Source: Megachile rotundata (taxonomy: Eukaryota > Arthropoda > Insecta > Hymenoptera > Megachilidae). Taken from it: 64,000 nucleotides of DNA. Below are positions 24,940 to 36,443 of this stretch, in pieces. The notes below the pieces were generated by a model. It had not been told where the DNA came from. It was given only the letters and a program-made list of their open reading frames with translations, and did not search any database. The translations under genes and the position numbers were made by a program. The stretch spans positions 7,316,001 through 7,380,000 of the forward strand of contig NC_134991.1 of the NCBI RefSeq assembly GCF_050947335.1, written 5' to 3'. The number at the start of each line of letters is the position of its first letter. Within the stretch, counting starts at the first letter, position 1.

Positions 24940-25960
24940 TCGTTTTTGGGAATTTTTGGACGGAGGAAAATTTTGAGGTGGGTTGAGTTTTTGAAGATGT
25001 AGGAGTTTCGGGGATTTTATAATTTGGAGGTAGGAGAACTTTCGGATTTGAGGAGTTTGGAGTTTGGGGATGGAGAGATTTGGGTAGCCAGGGATGTGGA
25101 ATATTAGAAATTTTCTGATGTGGATATTTGGGGATATGGGCATTTGGAGGTCTAGGAATTTGATGACATAGGTATCTATGGACCTAAGAGTTTGGAGACC
25201 TAGGTATTTGGGGACATTGGGAGTTCGTGACATTGGTATTTGGGGACGTTGGTATTTGGGGACGTAGGGATTTGGGGTCGTAGGGATTTGGGGACGTAGG
25301 GATTTGGGGACGTAGGAATTTGGGAACGTAGGGATTTGGGGACATAGGGATTTGGGGACGTAGGAATTTGGGAACGTAGAGATTTGGGGACGTAGGAATT
25401 TGCGGACGTAGGAATTTGGGGACGTAAGAATTTGGGGATCTAGGGATTTGGGGATGTAGGGATTTGGGGACGTAAAAATTTGGGGATCTAGGAATTTGGG
25501 GACGTAAGAATTTGGGGATCTAGGGATTTGGGGACGTAGGAATTTGGGGACGTAGGAATTTGGGGACGTAGGAATTTGGGAACGTAAGGATTTGGGGACG
25601 TAGGGATTTGGAGACTTAGGCATTTGAGGATGTGGGGATTTGGGGACAAAGGAATTTGGGACCTAGGTATTTGGAGATCTAGGAAATTTTTATATTTGGA
25701 AATTTGGAAGATCGAATAATTGCGGGGTTGTGAATTTTAGAATCTGAGTCTTTACAAATTTGGATGTTTGGGAATTTAAAATTTTTGAAATTTTGAGAAC
25801 TTTGGGAATTTTTGAAATTTTAGGAATTCTGGAAATGTAGGATTTTGAAAAAGTGGAAGTTTAGGAATTTGGAGCTTTGAGAATGTTTGTTTTGGAATTT
25901 AGAAATTTAGAAATTTGGTAATTTGGTACTTTAGTAACCTAGAAATCTAAAGCTTTGAAT
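24940..25960 (+). repeat. 16-bp minisatellite GGGGACGTAGGAATTT
   Basis: The best-preserved part, about 25225-25620, consists of successive 16-bp units GGGGACGTAGGRATTT with point variants. Units grow less regular to the left (GGAGGTCTAGGAATTT) and dissolve to the right into GGAATTTTGG-like words up to about 25960. The minus strand is open for 260 codons here as a Pro-Lys-Ser-rich repeat; a 16-bp unit cycles through the three frames with no stop codon in it. It is a repeat, not a gene. Confidence 0.9.
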
Positions 25961-26629
25961 TTATATATTTATGAATCCGATATTTTAAAAATTAAAAATG
26001 TAATCCATTAAAATTTTTCAAACCTGAAAATCTGAGAACTATCGTCTTGACAATATTAAAAACTACCTAAAAACTAGAAAATTTTAAAGACTAGCAAATA
26101 CAAAAGTTTGGTAATTAAAATACCATAATTTATCCGTACAAAGGAAGCTCACGTTACACAGTAATTTTTCCATGGTTTTTCACGTTTGTAACTCGATGAA
26201 AGGTACACCCGCGATTTTTTCGCCTTTATAGTCAGCCAAGGTGCACCTCATTCGCATAATGAAGGGCACAGTTTCGTCGTGGTTACAGCTTTTTCTGACG
26301 AGACCTTCATTCAAAAGGAACAAGCAGGGTCGTCCCTTGATACAACAAGAATCTCGGCCACTAATGATCAGAATGTTTGTTCATGTAAATGCGAAACCCA
26401 CTTCGTTTTTTCATCGCGTGCCTCCTGAGAACGAGTCTATCGCGGTGGCTGGCCATCATCCTCGATAATGATTCCACTGTTCGACCGAGTGCAACTCATT
26501 AATTTAGTGACTCGCAATCAAACGAGAATGTTCGGTGATTTGATAAACTTTTTGTGGCTACGGATTTTTAGGAATCAAGGTTTTTATACGGTGATTCCTT
26601 GAAAGGGCAGGAAAGTTTAAACTGAACGA
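25961..26629. other. Non-coding unique sequence
   Basis: A GC-richer patch lies at about 26200-26500. No exon is recognised in this stretch, which lies within 1.1 kb upstream of the SAM exon. Confidence 0.4.
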
Positions 26630-26990
26630 TTTAGCTTTTTCATTTTCGGAATTTTTAATTTGGTGAACTTCACAAATTCTCAGAACTACAATTATTTGAA
26701 TTTCGACAAATTTTTAAATTTATAATATGCTTAAATTTGACAAATTTTTAAATTTACAATTACTTGAATTTTGACAAATTTTTACTTTATAATTACTTAA
26801 ATTTTATAATTTCTCTAATTTACTTAGGTTCTACAAATTTTCAAATTTCATCAAAACTCCAATTCCACAATTGCTTGATAAATTTTCAAATTATCCCATC
26901 TTTGAATTCCTAGAGACCCAAATCACTAAATCCATAAATTTCCTTATATCTGGATCCTCAAACTCTACGATCCCTAAGTATTATACAATT
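26630..26990 (-). repeat. Degenerate AT-rich minisatellite upstream of the exon
   Basis: ACAAATTTTTAAATTTAYAATTA-like words (split by variants) repeat three times near 26705-26800, then give way to CAAATTCCTAGA-like words. This array lies about 60 bp from the acceptor site of the SAM exon. Confidence 0.65.
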
Positions 26991-27048
26991 TTCACTTGTC
27001 AAATCACCGAAATCATCATCACTCACACTTGGTTTTTCTTTTTTCCAG

Positions 27049-27120
27049 AAATCGAAGCTCAAGAGGCTTGCAAATGGCTGAGAGCTGCCGGTTTTCCGCA
27101 ATATGCGCAGATGTACGAAG
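27049..27120 (+). CDS. cv-c: Internal exon, SAM domain of a DLC/cv-c-type RhoGAP
   Basis: This 72-bp exon encodes E-I-E-A-Q-E-A-C-K-W-L-R-A-A-G-F-P-Q-Y-A followed by Q-M-Y-E, closely matching the first two helices of the SAM domain in the DLC1/STARD8/STARD13 family and fly crossveinless-c. It is preceded by a long pyrimidine tract ending in CAG at 27046-27048 and followed by GTGAGT at 27121, both consensus. It starts after the first base of one codon and ends after the first base of another, a symmetric phase 1-1 exon, so skipping it would keep the frame while breaking the SAM domain. Family members carry SAM, RhoGAP and START domains and inactivate Rho-type GTPases at adhesions and the cell cortex; in flies cv-c acts in tissue morphogenesis. 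The rest of the SAM domain, the GAP and START domains and the start codon are not in view. The family is secure; orthology to cv-c is inferred. Confidence 0.9.
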
Positions 27121-29519
27121 GTGAGTGCACACATCAATACCTAAAACCTTCATCTTCAAAAATCACCCATCTATTCTAAATTAACAAATATTAAAAATTA
27201 TCTCTAGATACCGTCTTTTTCAAACCCATTCCACTACTTCCATGCATAGATAAATTTTCATTCAAAACATATCTAAGAAAATGAACCCCAAAAGAACAAA
27301 CAATATGAATAATGTACGACCACGCGGGTAAAACATATCCTATGATCTACCCTTTCGAGTCCTAAGAATAGAATTTCGTTTCGATAAAATCTAAGGTCGA
27401 AAATGACCCCAACCAAAGTGGTATCTAAAGCACGTAATTAGAATGAAATACCATCGTAACCCTCGTTACTTCCGACAGTTTCAATCTATTTTTAATTTAC
27501 CGACAATTGACAAGATCGCCAGCGAAATCCTCTTTGGAGCCTTAGACTCCATGAAATGCACGTGAACATGTGGAAAGTCGTGCAGTGTTGTGTCACGGAT
27601 CAGAACAGATTATCGTCGAAACCCGAGCTCCCTTCTTTTTCTCACCTTCGTGGCCATGTGGTTCTTTTCAAGCCACCATTTTCCATTCTCGAATGGTCAC
27701 GTATGTGGCGAAAAGTGCATCGCGGTGTCTGTTTACTTAGAAGGGCTGGCTTTTCAGAGGGTGTCAACTTTCTGGGTAAACGGTGTTATTAACTCATGGT
27801 GGTCCCAATTGTTGCAAAGTACTGTACAGCTGAAAAAATGGCGGGTTTACCCGCTGCAAATGTTTTCGTTGCTTTTCTGTGGCATTAGCGGTTCTCGTGT
27901 GAAGAATTTTTGCAACTTTCTTTACTGTTTTAGTTTTTTACTTCTTCGTCTTTGGTTCTGCTTTTGATTTTTGTGTGTTGATATTTATGTTAGGTTATGT
28001 ATAATTTCTTGTGGTATTTATGTCAATATTTATGTTAATATTTATGTAAATATTTATGGTAATACATTTTTCATTGAAACATACTTTGCACATGAATTTA
28101 TGACTGAAATTTGTGTAACAAATTACATCGACTTTTCCTGTATGATTTAATTTATGTGATGAATGGATGACTTTTCATCTGTGAACAATAAACAAATTTT
28201 GACCATACATACGTGTTAAAGAAATTTAAACAGCGAACACTTTGTTCAAATACAAATTCAAGACAAAACTCAAATGCAAAGCTATAATTAGAAAATGCAA
28301 GCAACGTTTAAAAAATACGAAGTTAATTTATGTTCGATAAGAATAATCGGCCGATTAATTTTATATGGGCGTGCAAAAATTTATTGGAACAAATACGCGA
28401 GTCATTAAATACATGAGCCGTTAATTGCAGCCATCAAAGTATAAAAACCGACCTACCCGACGCAGAGATTAAACAGAATTTTCTCGGCAACAGGATCGCA
28501 ATTAATAAAAGCTATCCATCGTGCGCGCCTAAAATGGTTCATTACATTATACAGGAAGGTTGAACAAAGTGTGTCGCGTCATCGATCACGTAGACAAATT
28601 TGAAGCCGAAGAAAAATCGCGTGTGGCACACACGCGACGCGCGTATGGAAAACGAAAGAAAAAGAAAAGTATAGGCTTACCGTATATCCTTTTAAATGAG
28701 AAGAATCGTCAGTTCGTAAGAGGGTGGTCCATGGACCACCAAAGCGGTCGAATGAGTATATGTTTTCGATGGCTGTCCCGTGTACGTGAGATTTTTACTA
28801 ATATCAACGTCCTCGGAAATAAAGGTCTCCCTGTTTCGGTTTTGTTTTTCACCGGCTGCCGTGCCTCCATAATATTAGAGTATAAATTTCAAGATCTTAT
28901 TGTTCGACAGCCTTGGGCGGACCGTTTCATTTGCAATTCATCGATCCCGGGCAAGTAAAGAAATATAACGAGGTTCGGTATGGTGTTTCCAATAATAATA
29001 ACTGAGATAATCGACGTCGCAAGTATTCTTTTCACGACGAAAACGGATACTTACAGTCATGGCCATCTTTCTTACCGTTTCTCTTATCTGATTCCAACCT
29101 GTTTAATACCTTTTTAAATTGATATAAGTATTGAATTCGAATTTATGTCATCTGTAATATGGACACTGATTTATTGAACTTGAATTATGAACTCCTGTTA
29201 GACAAATATGTACTTTAGAACAAATTAGCCCTGTGAGATCTATTGTTACATAGACTCCTTACGTGCATTTTCTTCAAGTTTATAATTGAAAATTACACGA
29301 TTTACTTTTATATATAAAACATAACAAGATGGACTCTAGCACAGATCACTTTACTTAAAATATTTAAATTAACTACAAACTAAAGTTATAAAGAAAAATA
29401 TAAGATCACACGAGTAAGTGTGTAAAAATATTCAATTTTAATTTTGCAGTAACCTGTAACAAAATAATAATGATATCTAAAACTAAATAACAATGAGATA
29501 ATACAATACGACAAGTATC
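27121..29519. other. Intron of the cv-c gene; GC-richer islands
   Basis: The sequence after the exon donor is AT-rich with a GC-richer patch at about 27540-27900 and an island at about 28400-28980. The island holds a 132-codon open frame on + with no recognisable domain. The next SAM exon, which would complete the Asp codon and continue the domain, was not found here. Confidence 0.5.
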
Positions 29520-29585
29520 ACAATAGCTGTTATAACATTATAGGTATTATAACATAATAGCTGTTATAACATAATAGGCATTGTG
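29520..29585. repeat. Short duplicated palindromic motif
   Basis: ATAGCTGTTATAACATWATAGG occurs twice in slightly different form around a middle TATTATAACATAATAG. GTTATAAC within it is its own reverse complement. Confidence 0.65.
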
Positions 29586-30239
29586 TCATTATCCATAATC
29601 GGTACCGCGTACTAATTATCTAACGTGAGCACACGTTTGTATCACTAATTATCCAGGCACCGATTAATTCGAGCATCGAGCAGAAAAAAGAGCAAGCGTT
29701 TAAATACATCGGTAGAGAGGAGCAAATAAACAATCGAATGAAACAATGGCTCGTTAATGACCCAGTAAGAACGCCACCGGTCGCCTACCAGCAGTGCAAA
29801 TGCAACTGCAGGGCCGTGCAATAACGAACGCATTGTTAGCTGGCGCCGCGACAAAGGGCCCATTATGATAAGTATTAACACGTCCGGACCCATCAAGCTG
29901 CCCTCTAATAAGTTAACTCGCGCCTCGAGCTGCGATTCGATCCGCTCTGCCCACGTGTCACTCGTTATCGCTCTCCATTTTGCTATCTTTTCAACTAGAC
30001 TCAATAGCTCTCCACTGAAAATTCTGACACGTCTCTTAGAGGACGCGACGAAATTCGAAACTATATGGTCTTTTTTAACGTGTTGTAGGTGCTTTTTTTA
30101 AGAGTTATGTTCTACGTTCTTCTGAAAGGATTTGGGTTACTTTTGTAGATTAACGTTTAGGGATGTATTTACGATGGGGTTCTTAGAAAGCTTCGTACTT
30201 GGAATTCAATGAAATTTCGTTAATTCTTTTTTGTGGAGT
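29586..30239. other. Non-coding GC-rich island, about 29600-30060
   Basis: Unique sequence with an open frame of 119 codons on the minus strand and another of 78 on +; neither resembles a known protein. Probably conserved non-coding DNA or chance open frames. Confidence 0.4.
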
Positions 30240-30415
30240 TTTTTATGACATTGGCTTATAAATTTTGGGAGTTTGAGGTTTCGAAGTTGTGCTTGCTAAT
30301 TTTTTGATTTAGGGATTTGGGAATTTTTGTACTTTCAAGTTTTCACGTTAAATTTTAAATTTCCAAATTTATGGACTCAGGAACTTGAATCCTCAGAGTA
30401 ACAATTTTCTGAAAA

Positions 30416-31110
30416 TTTCCTAGATCCTCGAAATAATATCACCTCCAAATTCCCTAGAACCTCGAAATAACGTCGCCTCGAAATTCCCTAAATCCTTAAA
30501 CTAACATCGCCTCGAAATTTCTTGGATTTTGAATTCAAGAAATAAACATCATCACGAAATTCCCTAGATCCTTCAAGTAACACCACCTCGAAATTCCCTA
30601 GATCATCGAAGTAACATCGTCTTAATATTCCCTAGATCCTTGAAATCCTTGGATACTCGAAATAACGTCATTTTGAAATTCCCCATATTCTTCAAATGTC
30701 ACCTCGGTTCCTTAGATCCTCAAAGTAACATCACCTCAAAATTCCCTAGAACCCCGAAGTAACACCGTCTTAAAATTCACTAGATCCCCAAAATTCCTTG
30801 GATACTCAAACTCACTTTGAAATTCTCTAGATCCCGAATGTAACGTCATCTAAAAATTCCCTAGATCCTCTAAATCCTTGGATACTAGAAATAACGTCAT
30901 TTTGAAATTTCCTAGATTCTTCAAATAATGTCACCTTCCTTAGATCCTCAAAATGACATCACCTCAGAATTCTCTAAAACTCCGAAGTAACATCGTCTTG
31001 AAATTCTCTAAATCCCCGAAATTCCTTAGATACTCGAAATCACTTCGAAATTCCCTAGATCCCGAATATAACGTCATCTAAAAATTTCCTAGATCCTCAA
31101 AGCAACATCA
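30416..31110 (+). repeat. 34-bp minisatellite with a 228-bp higher-order unit
   Basis: The basic unit is about 34 bp, ATTCCCTAGATCCTCGAAAT followed by AACRTCACCTCGAA. Blocks recur at a larger spacing: CCTTAGATCCTCAAA at 30710 and 30938, and GATACTMGAAATAACGTCAT at 30652 and 30881, so a set of units was duplicated together. Unlike the 15-16 bp arrays, its sequence is distinct from the GGGATTT family. A degenerate GGGATTT-like remnant lies just to the left, 30240-30415. Confidence 0.85.
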
Positions 31111-31836
31111 CCTTACGCTCGTATCCGTTTCATATCCTCCGGACAATATCGCGGATACAGGACACGGTATCGTGTTCGAGGTAAACGAAGTTGCTCCGGT
31201 AACTGGCATGTCGGTCCGTAACATTGAGCCAGGTGTACAACAAGGGAAAGGTCTAATAACTCGTGTACCGTGGTCATTAACGTCCTTGGTCCAACGTAGT
31301 AATTCCAGGTCTTTCTTCAATTTCAAGAGCTAATGCGGGAATAATAATCGGTCGTACGTCACCGGACGGATGATTAACGAGACCGCACGGGTTTTTCGCG
31401 TGTGCACAATTCGCCGTCAATTTGCCTTCAGACAAACCATCGAAATAGTGCTACGGTTAAACGATACAATGTCCCGCGAGATTTATGCGAGAACGGGCCG
31501 AGATTTTAGTCGACGAATTACACGCTCGCGCCACGATGTCGGCATAAATTCCGCGCTGTCTCGTTACCGCGTTCATTTAAATCAATTTCGATCGATCGAA
31601 CGCCAGCGCTTGGTTAGGGTGCTAGCAACTGTTAGGCTACTATTTTACTGCTGTTTGATCGCGCGAATGGATCAGGCCGAACGCGCGCTACCGAATACTC
31701 GGTTTCGTGGCTGTTGATTTTCATAGGACATTGTTGTCACCGGTCATTTGATATGTTCATTGTGACGAAGTACATTCGATCTGAGATTGAAGGGTGTGCA
31801 AAAAGAAATTGACACTGTAGTTTCGGTGTATTTTAA
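31111..31836. other. Non-coding GC-rich island, about 31110-31720
   Basis: Strongly CpG-rich unique sequence with a 115-codon open frame on + that shows no domain and is rich in Arg, as expected of chance frames in such DNA. Confidence 0.45.
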
Positions 31837-32073
31837 TCTTTTGCACTCCTTAATTTCTATTACCTACTAATTCCAAAATAAATCAGAAAAGGAGTTGGCG
31901 GTAAAATGTGTTGTAACAATGTGGAATATGTGACATATACATTTTTCATTTATTATAAATAGTAAATGAATATAAATATAATATATATATTCAACCAATC
32001 TATTTGTCTGAATTATTCATAAGGCACAAGAGAAATGTGATGTCGAATTACATTTAACATAGGAGTCAAAGGG
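31837..32073. mobile_element. piggyBac-like non-autonomous element (MITE), 237 bp
   Basis: The left tip TCTTTTGCACTCCTTA and the inverted right tip CCCTTTGACTCCTATG match over most of 15 positions. Both are flanked by TTAA (31833-31836 and 32074-32077), the exact target duplication made by piggyBac-family transposases. The interior is AT-rich with no open frame, as in a non-autonomous element mobilised in trans. The CCCTTTG-type tip is typical of piggyBac-like elements in insects. The mutated left tip points to an old insertion. Confidence 0.65.
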
Positions 32074-32809
32074 TTAAGATACTTTGCTAAAATCTATGAT
32101 GTACTATGAAACAATTTTAAGAATATTTAAATACTTATTTATATTATTTCCATGTATTGTAAATGTGCAAATAGTTAATATTATGAAGCTCAGTTATTGT
32201 CACAGTTTCTATTTTCAGTAATTAATTTTGTAGATGAATTATTACGAACTTATTAAATTTCTGTGCATTGTAAACGTATAGGTAGTTAATATTATGAAGC
32301 GTATTTATTATCACAGATTTCTATTTTCAGTAACTAATTTTGTAGACAAATTATTAAAAACTTTTATTAAGTTTGATAAATACTCCAATAATTAAGTTTT
32401 GTTAACAATCTCCAGTTGATTGTCATATCGCTGAAATAACAGCTTGAATTAATAGCCTGATGTCCTCTATTTTCCCAAGTATAATTTGATAAAATCCAGA
32501 AAAGATAAGATCACATAAAGCAAAGAAACGAAAGAAAGGAACTGTTACTTTTGATCTTTCATTTTGATCTCCATTTCTGCGTAGAAGGTAGTTAAACGTT
32601 ATTTAGCATTTATTATTATGTATGCTTGAAATACTCTCTACAGTTATGAACACTTTAGTTCATCGTAACTTCGATGCAGTACAAATGATCACCAAACAAT
32701 CTCGCAGTTTCTAGAGTGCCTATTGCCCAACTACTAAATTGCTTTTCCCATTGGCGTAACTAGGGCTTACATGTGGTAAGTCCACATTTTGTGATTTTAC
32801 TGAAGATTT
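32074..32809. other. Non-coding AT-rich sequence with a short duplication
   Basis: Two diverged copies about 115 bp apart share ATTGTAAAYGT, AGTTAATATTATGAAGC and TCACAG-TTCTATTTTCAGTAA (from about 32156 and 32275). No exon is recognised. Confidence 0.6.
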
Positions 32810-33420
32810 TAGAGATATGGTTGAATTTGGGGATGTGGGATTTTGGAGAGTTGTAGATTTGGAAATGAGGAATTTAGGGATGTGGGGATTTGGGTTTGTG
32901 GATTTAGAAATTTGGAATTTGGGGATGTGGACATTTGGGGAGTTGTGGATTTGGAAATTTAGAATTTGGAGAAATGGGGGTTGAGAGAGTTGTGAATTTG
33001 GAAATGTGGAATTTAGGGTTGTGGGGATTTGGAACTTGTGGATTTGGAAATTTAGAATTTGGGGATGTGGACATTTGGGGTGTTGTGGATTTGGAAATTT
33101 AGAATTTGGGGATGTGGACATTTGGGGTGTTGTGGATTTGGAAATTTAGAATTTGCAACGATGGGAATTTGGGGAGTTATACATTTGCAAATTTAGGATT
33201 TGTGGAGGTGAGGATTTGGAAATTTATACATTTGGAAATTTAAGAATTGAAAAGTTGGAATTTAGAAAATTTAAGAACCGAAGACCCGAGAATTGAGAAC
33301 TTAGGAACTTGAGGGTATAAAAATTTGAGTCAATGAAAATTAAAAAATCTAGGAATAAAGGCTTGAAAATTAAAGACTTGAATATTTGAAATTTAGAAAT
33401 CTTTTTCTGTTTATATTACC
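32810..33420 (+). repeat. G-rich minisatellite with a 47-bp higher-order unit
   Basis: Short words ATTTGGGGATGTGG and GTTGTGGATTTGGAAATT repeat throughout. At about 33055-33150 they form a 47-bp unit present in two nearly identical copies. The minus strand stays open for 133 codons as a Pro/Asn/Gln/Ile-rich repeat, which is not a gene. To the right the array decays into AATTTAGAAATT-like words. Confidence 0.85.
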
Positions 33421-34421
33421 CTAAAACTTGATTTCGAGTACCTTTAAAACATATTCCACCACTTGTTGCTTCCCAACCCCTCGAGAGATCCAATTTCCTT
33501 ACGCCAATGTTCTTACCTCTAACCCAACTTCCCTAAATGCAGCCGCCATAAACACCTAAACTCTACCCTGGCGATTCAGTGAATACGTGTAAATTATCAG
33601 AGACATATCTCATTGTGAAGTGCAAAAAACTGTTTGTACCCACCCACGCCCGGTATCGTGGAATATCGTTCAGAAAACGAGGCGAAAGACGATGTGCACG
33701 TTAGTTGTTCTCGAACAGGCTAGTTCGGTGTGTTTCCTTTCCCTCGAAATAGCGTGCGTTGAAGAACGAGGCGAGGCGCGGCCGAGCGTTCAGCCGTGCG
33801 ATGAAAAGCGGTCTGTCAGACGGTATCCATCCGTCGCTAATTAGTACACACGTGGATTAACCGTGGATCGCGTGTAACTGCGACGGATGGTGCGCATAAA
33901 GTATCGAGTCACGCCTGTCTCTCTCGCTCTTTCCATTATATTAATCAAACGAGCCGAACGGTCAGCGACGACGGTGGAACAGAGACAGCTCACGGTTCTG
34001 TCGTTGCGTTTGATTAACGTTGAACAAACGAGAGCGGACTTGCCGGACGCGTTTCGTCGCGGCGCCGAAACGTCGTGACGCGGCCTGGTGTGAAATCCGG
34101 CCTCGAGGGAAATTTGACGGATACACCGCCTAGATTTTTCGTATTCGTGGCTAACGGCGCGCGTGAACCAGGCAACGATTTCTCGATGTGGAACTGGGCT
34201 AATGAGCGGATCGGACCTCGCTTTTCGACGAACGTCGATTCCTTCCTTTCGATCCTCTTTTATTCATGCGCAACGGGATACCTGGTTACGATGCCGTTTA
34301 AATTTGTTTTGGCTTCAGAAATGTCAATTGATTCTTCATGATGGAAATTGATGGTGAAACTAGATACTTGGTTATATGATTTGATTCCTCAAAATGCATC
34401 TATAAATAGAATTTCCTCTTC
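33421..34421. other. Non-coding GC-rich island, about 33540-34310
   Basis: One of the longest CpG-rich unique islands. Open frames of 62-88 codons appear in several frames with no domain. Good candidate for conserved non-coding DNA. Confidence 0.45.
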
Positions 34422-34505
34422 AAAAATAACTCTTCAGTAAATTGATTAAAATGGAAACTTCAAAATAACTCTTCAGTAAATTGATTAAAATGGAAACTTC
34501 AAAAT
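34422..34505 (+). repeat. 39-bp direct duplication
   Basis: Two adjacent identical copies of a 39-bp segment containing TAACTCTTCAGTAAATTGAT, starting near 34427 and 34466, are followed by a partial third (TTCAAAATG). Confidence 0.9.
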
Positions 34506-36009
34506 GTAAATGACATTCGAAATATAAGAATTGTTCTTAAAAGATGCGGACACTTCATAATTTGGTCAACCGCAAACTAGCTCCTCTACAGTGAACTCAT
34601 TATCCAAAATGCAAATCATGATATTCAAAAATATGAATTAATGTGAACTGACTCTGTAGAATGCAAAGTACAAGAGCATTACTAAAATACAAACTGGTTG
34701 TCAAAAATGAGAATTGTCTCACCCTCGAATACACCCTCCAAAATTAATTTGTTCCTATTTGTTCCTATGACCATTTTTCTTTTTTAAAGATGAAATGATG
34801 CTTGTGCAGATATTCTATACAACTTTATTGACCAAATAAATTTTGGTATAATAAAAATAATACATCTCTTCATATTACAAACTAGTACTGTATTCATATG
34901 AGTACACTGGGCACACATGTGAATATATCATGTTTTATGAATACAGTACTCAAATGAGTACACTAGTGCAAAATAATCCATCAAAATATAAATTAGCTAA
35001 AATGAGAACAATTTCACAAAGTTATGAATTTGAGCTAAAAAATAAAAATTATAATTAAATAGACTTTCATGGAAATTTAAAAAATGGTAATCAAAGTATT
35101 AAAAATATTTCGAGTTTCTAATTTTTCTTTTACTAAATCCCCCATGTGATTTAGACTAGAATGACAGAACGTTTTCTTGTATACTTTAATTCCTAAGCAT
35201 TCAGAATAAGTCTTAGAAATTTTTCTATACGAATGTATTTGGTAAAGAGAAAGTTAATTTTTAACGAATTAATTGTTCCGTACAAAGAGTATCAACTTAT
35301 TAGAGCGAGAGTGTAACTCTCACCCAGTATCACAAAATAGGAAAAGTTTCTAAGAAGAATGATAGAAAATATTAAGACAAGTTTAACGAAACGGCAAATT
35401 ATCGTTGTGCACTTAAGGAAAACGGTGATTATTTAGCTATCACTCAGTTTCCAGTTTCAAAGCATATTTTTCCACAGATCGTTGAAATGATTCATTTGTC
35501 AACGGAAATGTCTAATCGGTGAAACTCAATTTCAGTTGATAGATAGAAATATACGTGGTAAATTATGATAATAAATTACTCGGTATTAGAAGTGATCACA
35601 GTAAGGAGCGATTTAATCATTAGGTTTTGATTAATCGAAGATGAAATTTATCCGGGAATCGAGCTCGTAGCTTCAATAATGAATGATTGCAATTTGTGTT
35701 GTTCGTTCGCGATTTCAATCCAATCACTTCAACCTGAATTAATGGATAACCTAATAAAGTTGCCCTCGTTGGCATTCATCCAAATGAGTCGTTTTACTAT
35801 GGAACACTCTCATTTGCATACGTCACTGCTATCGGTGTAAAAATAAGAAAAGAATCTTTTCCTGGAATACGGATTTAAATTCGAATGCTGAATTAATTGA
35901 GCTCGGGGAAGGTCACAGATTTATTGGCAGATTTCTTGAACAGAAATTTGAGAGTTAGAAAAATTTCAAACTTATAAATTTTGTAAGTGTTAATAGTAAG
36001 TTCTAAAGT
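34506..36009. other. Non-coding AT-rich sequence
   Basis: No exon is recognised. It includes the inverted repeat listed separately and an octamer word ATTTGCAT at 35812-35819. A part around 35600-35900 is slightly GC-richer. Confidence 0.4.
34884..34950. repeat. 15-bp perfect inverted repeat with 37-nt loop
   Basis: AGTACTGTATTCATA at 34884-34898 is the exact reverse complement of 34936-34950. A direct GAGTACACT word flanks the structure on both sides (near 34900 and 34956). It could fold in RNA or be the remains of a small inverted duplication; there is no other sign of a function. Confidence 0.7.
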
Positions 36010-36443
36010 AATAATTCTCAAAATATCAAACATTCAAATTCCTGAATCTGCTAAATTTCCAAGATTTCACATCCTTGAACCCCAAATCCCTAAATTGCAA
36101 GTCCATAAGTCCCAAATTTCTGCATTCTAAATCTTTGTATTCAACTTTCAACAATTCCAAATCCTAGAATCCTCAAATCCCTAAATTTCCAATTTCCCAA
36201 ATTCCCAATTCCCCAAATTCCCAATTCCCCAAATTCCCAATTTCCCAATTTCCCAATTTCCCAAATTCCCAATTCCCCAAATTCCAAATCTCCCAAGTTT
36301 CAAATCTCCCAAATTCCAAATCTCTCAACTTCCAAATCTCCCAAGTTCCAAATCTCCCAAATTCCAAATCTCTCAAATTCCAAATCCCCCAAGTTCCAAA
36401 TCTCTTAATTTCCAAATCTCCCAAATTCCAAATTTCTCAAATA
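36010..36443 (-). repeat. Degenerate flank of the 16-bp array
   Basis: Words CCCAATTCCCCAAATT near 36190-36290 change step by step into CCAAATCTCCCAAGTT near 36290-36440, leading into the homogeneous array to the right. Divergence increases to the left. Confidence 0.85.

Noticed and set aside
24841..25623. 260-codon minus-strand Pro/Lys/Ser-rich open frame
   Set aside because: Product of the 16-bp minisatellite without a domain or splice context.
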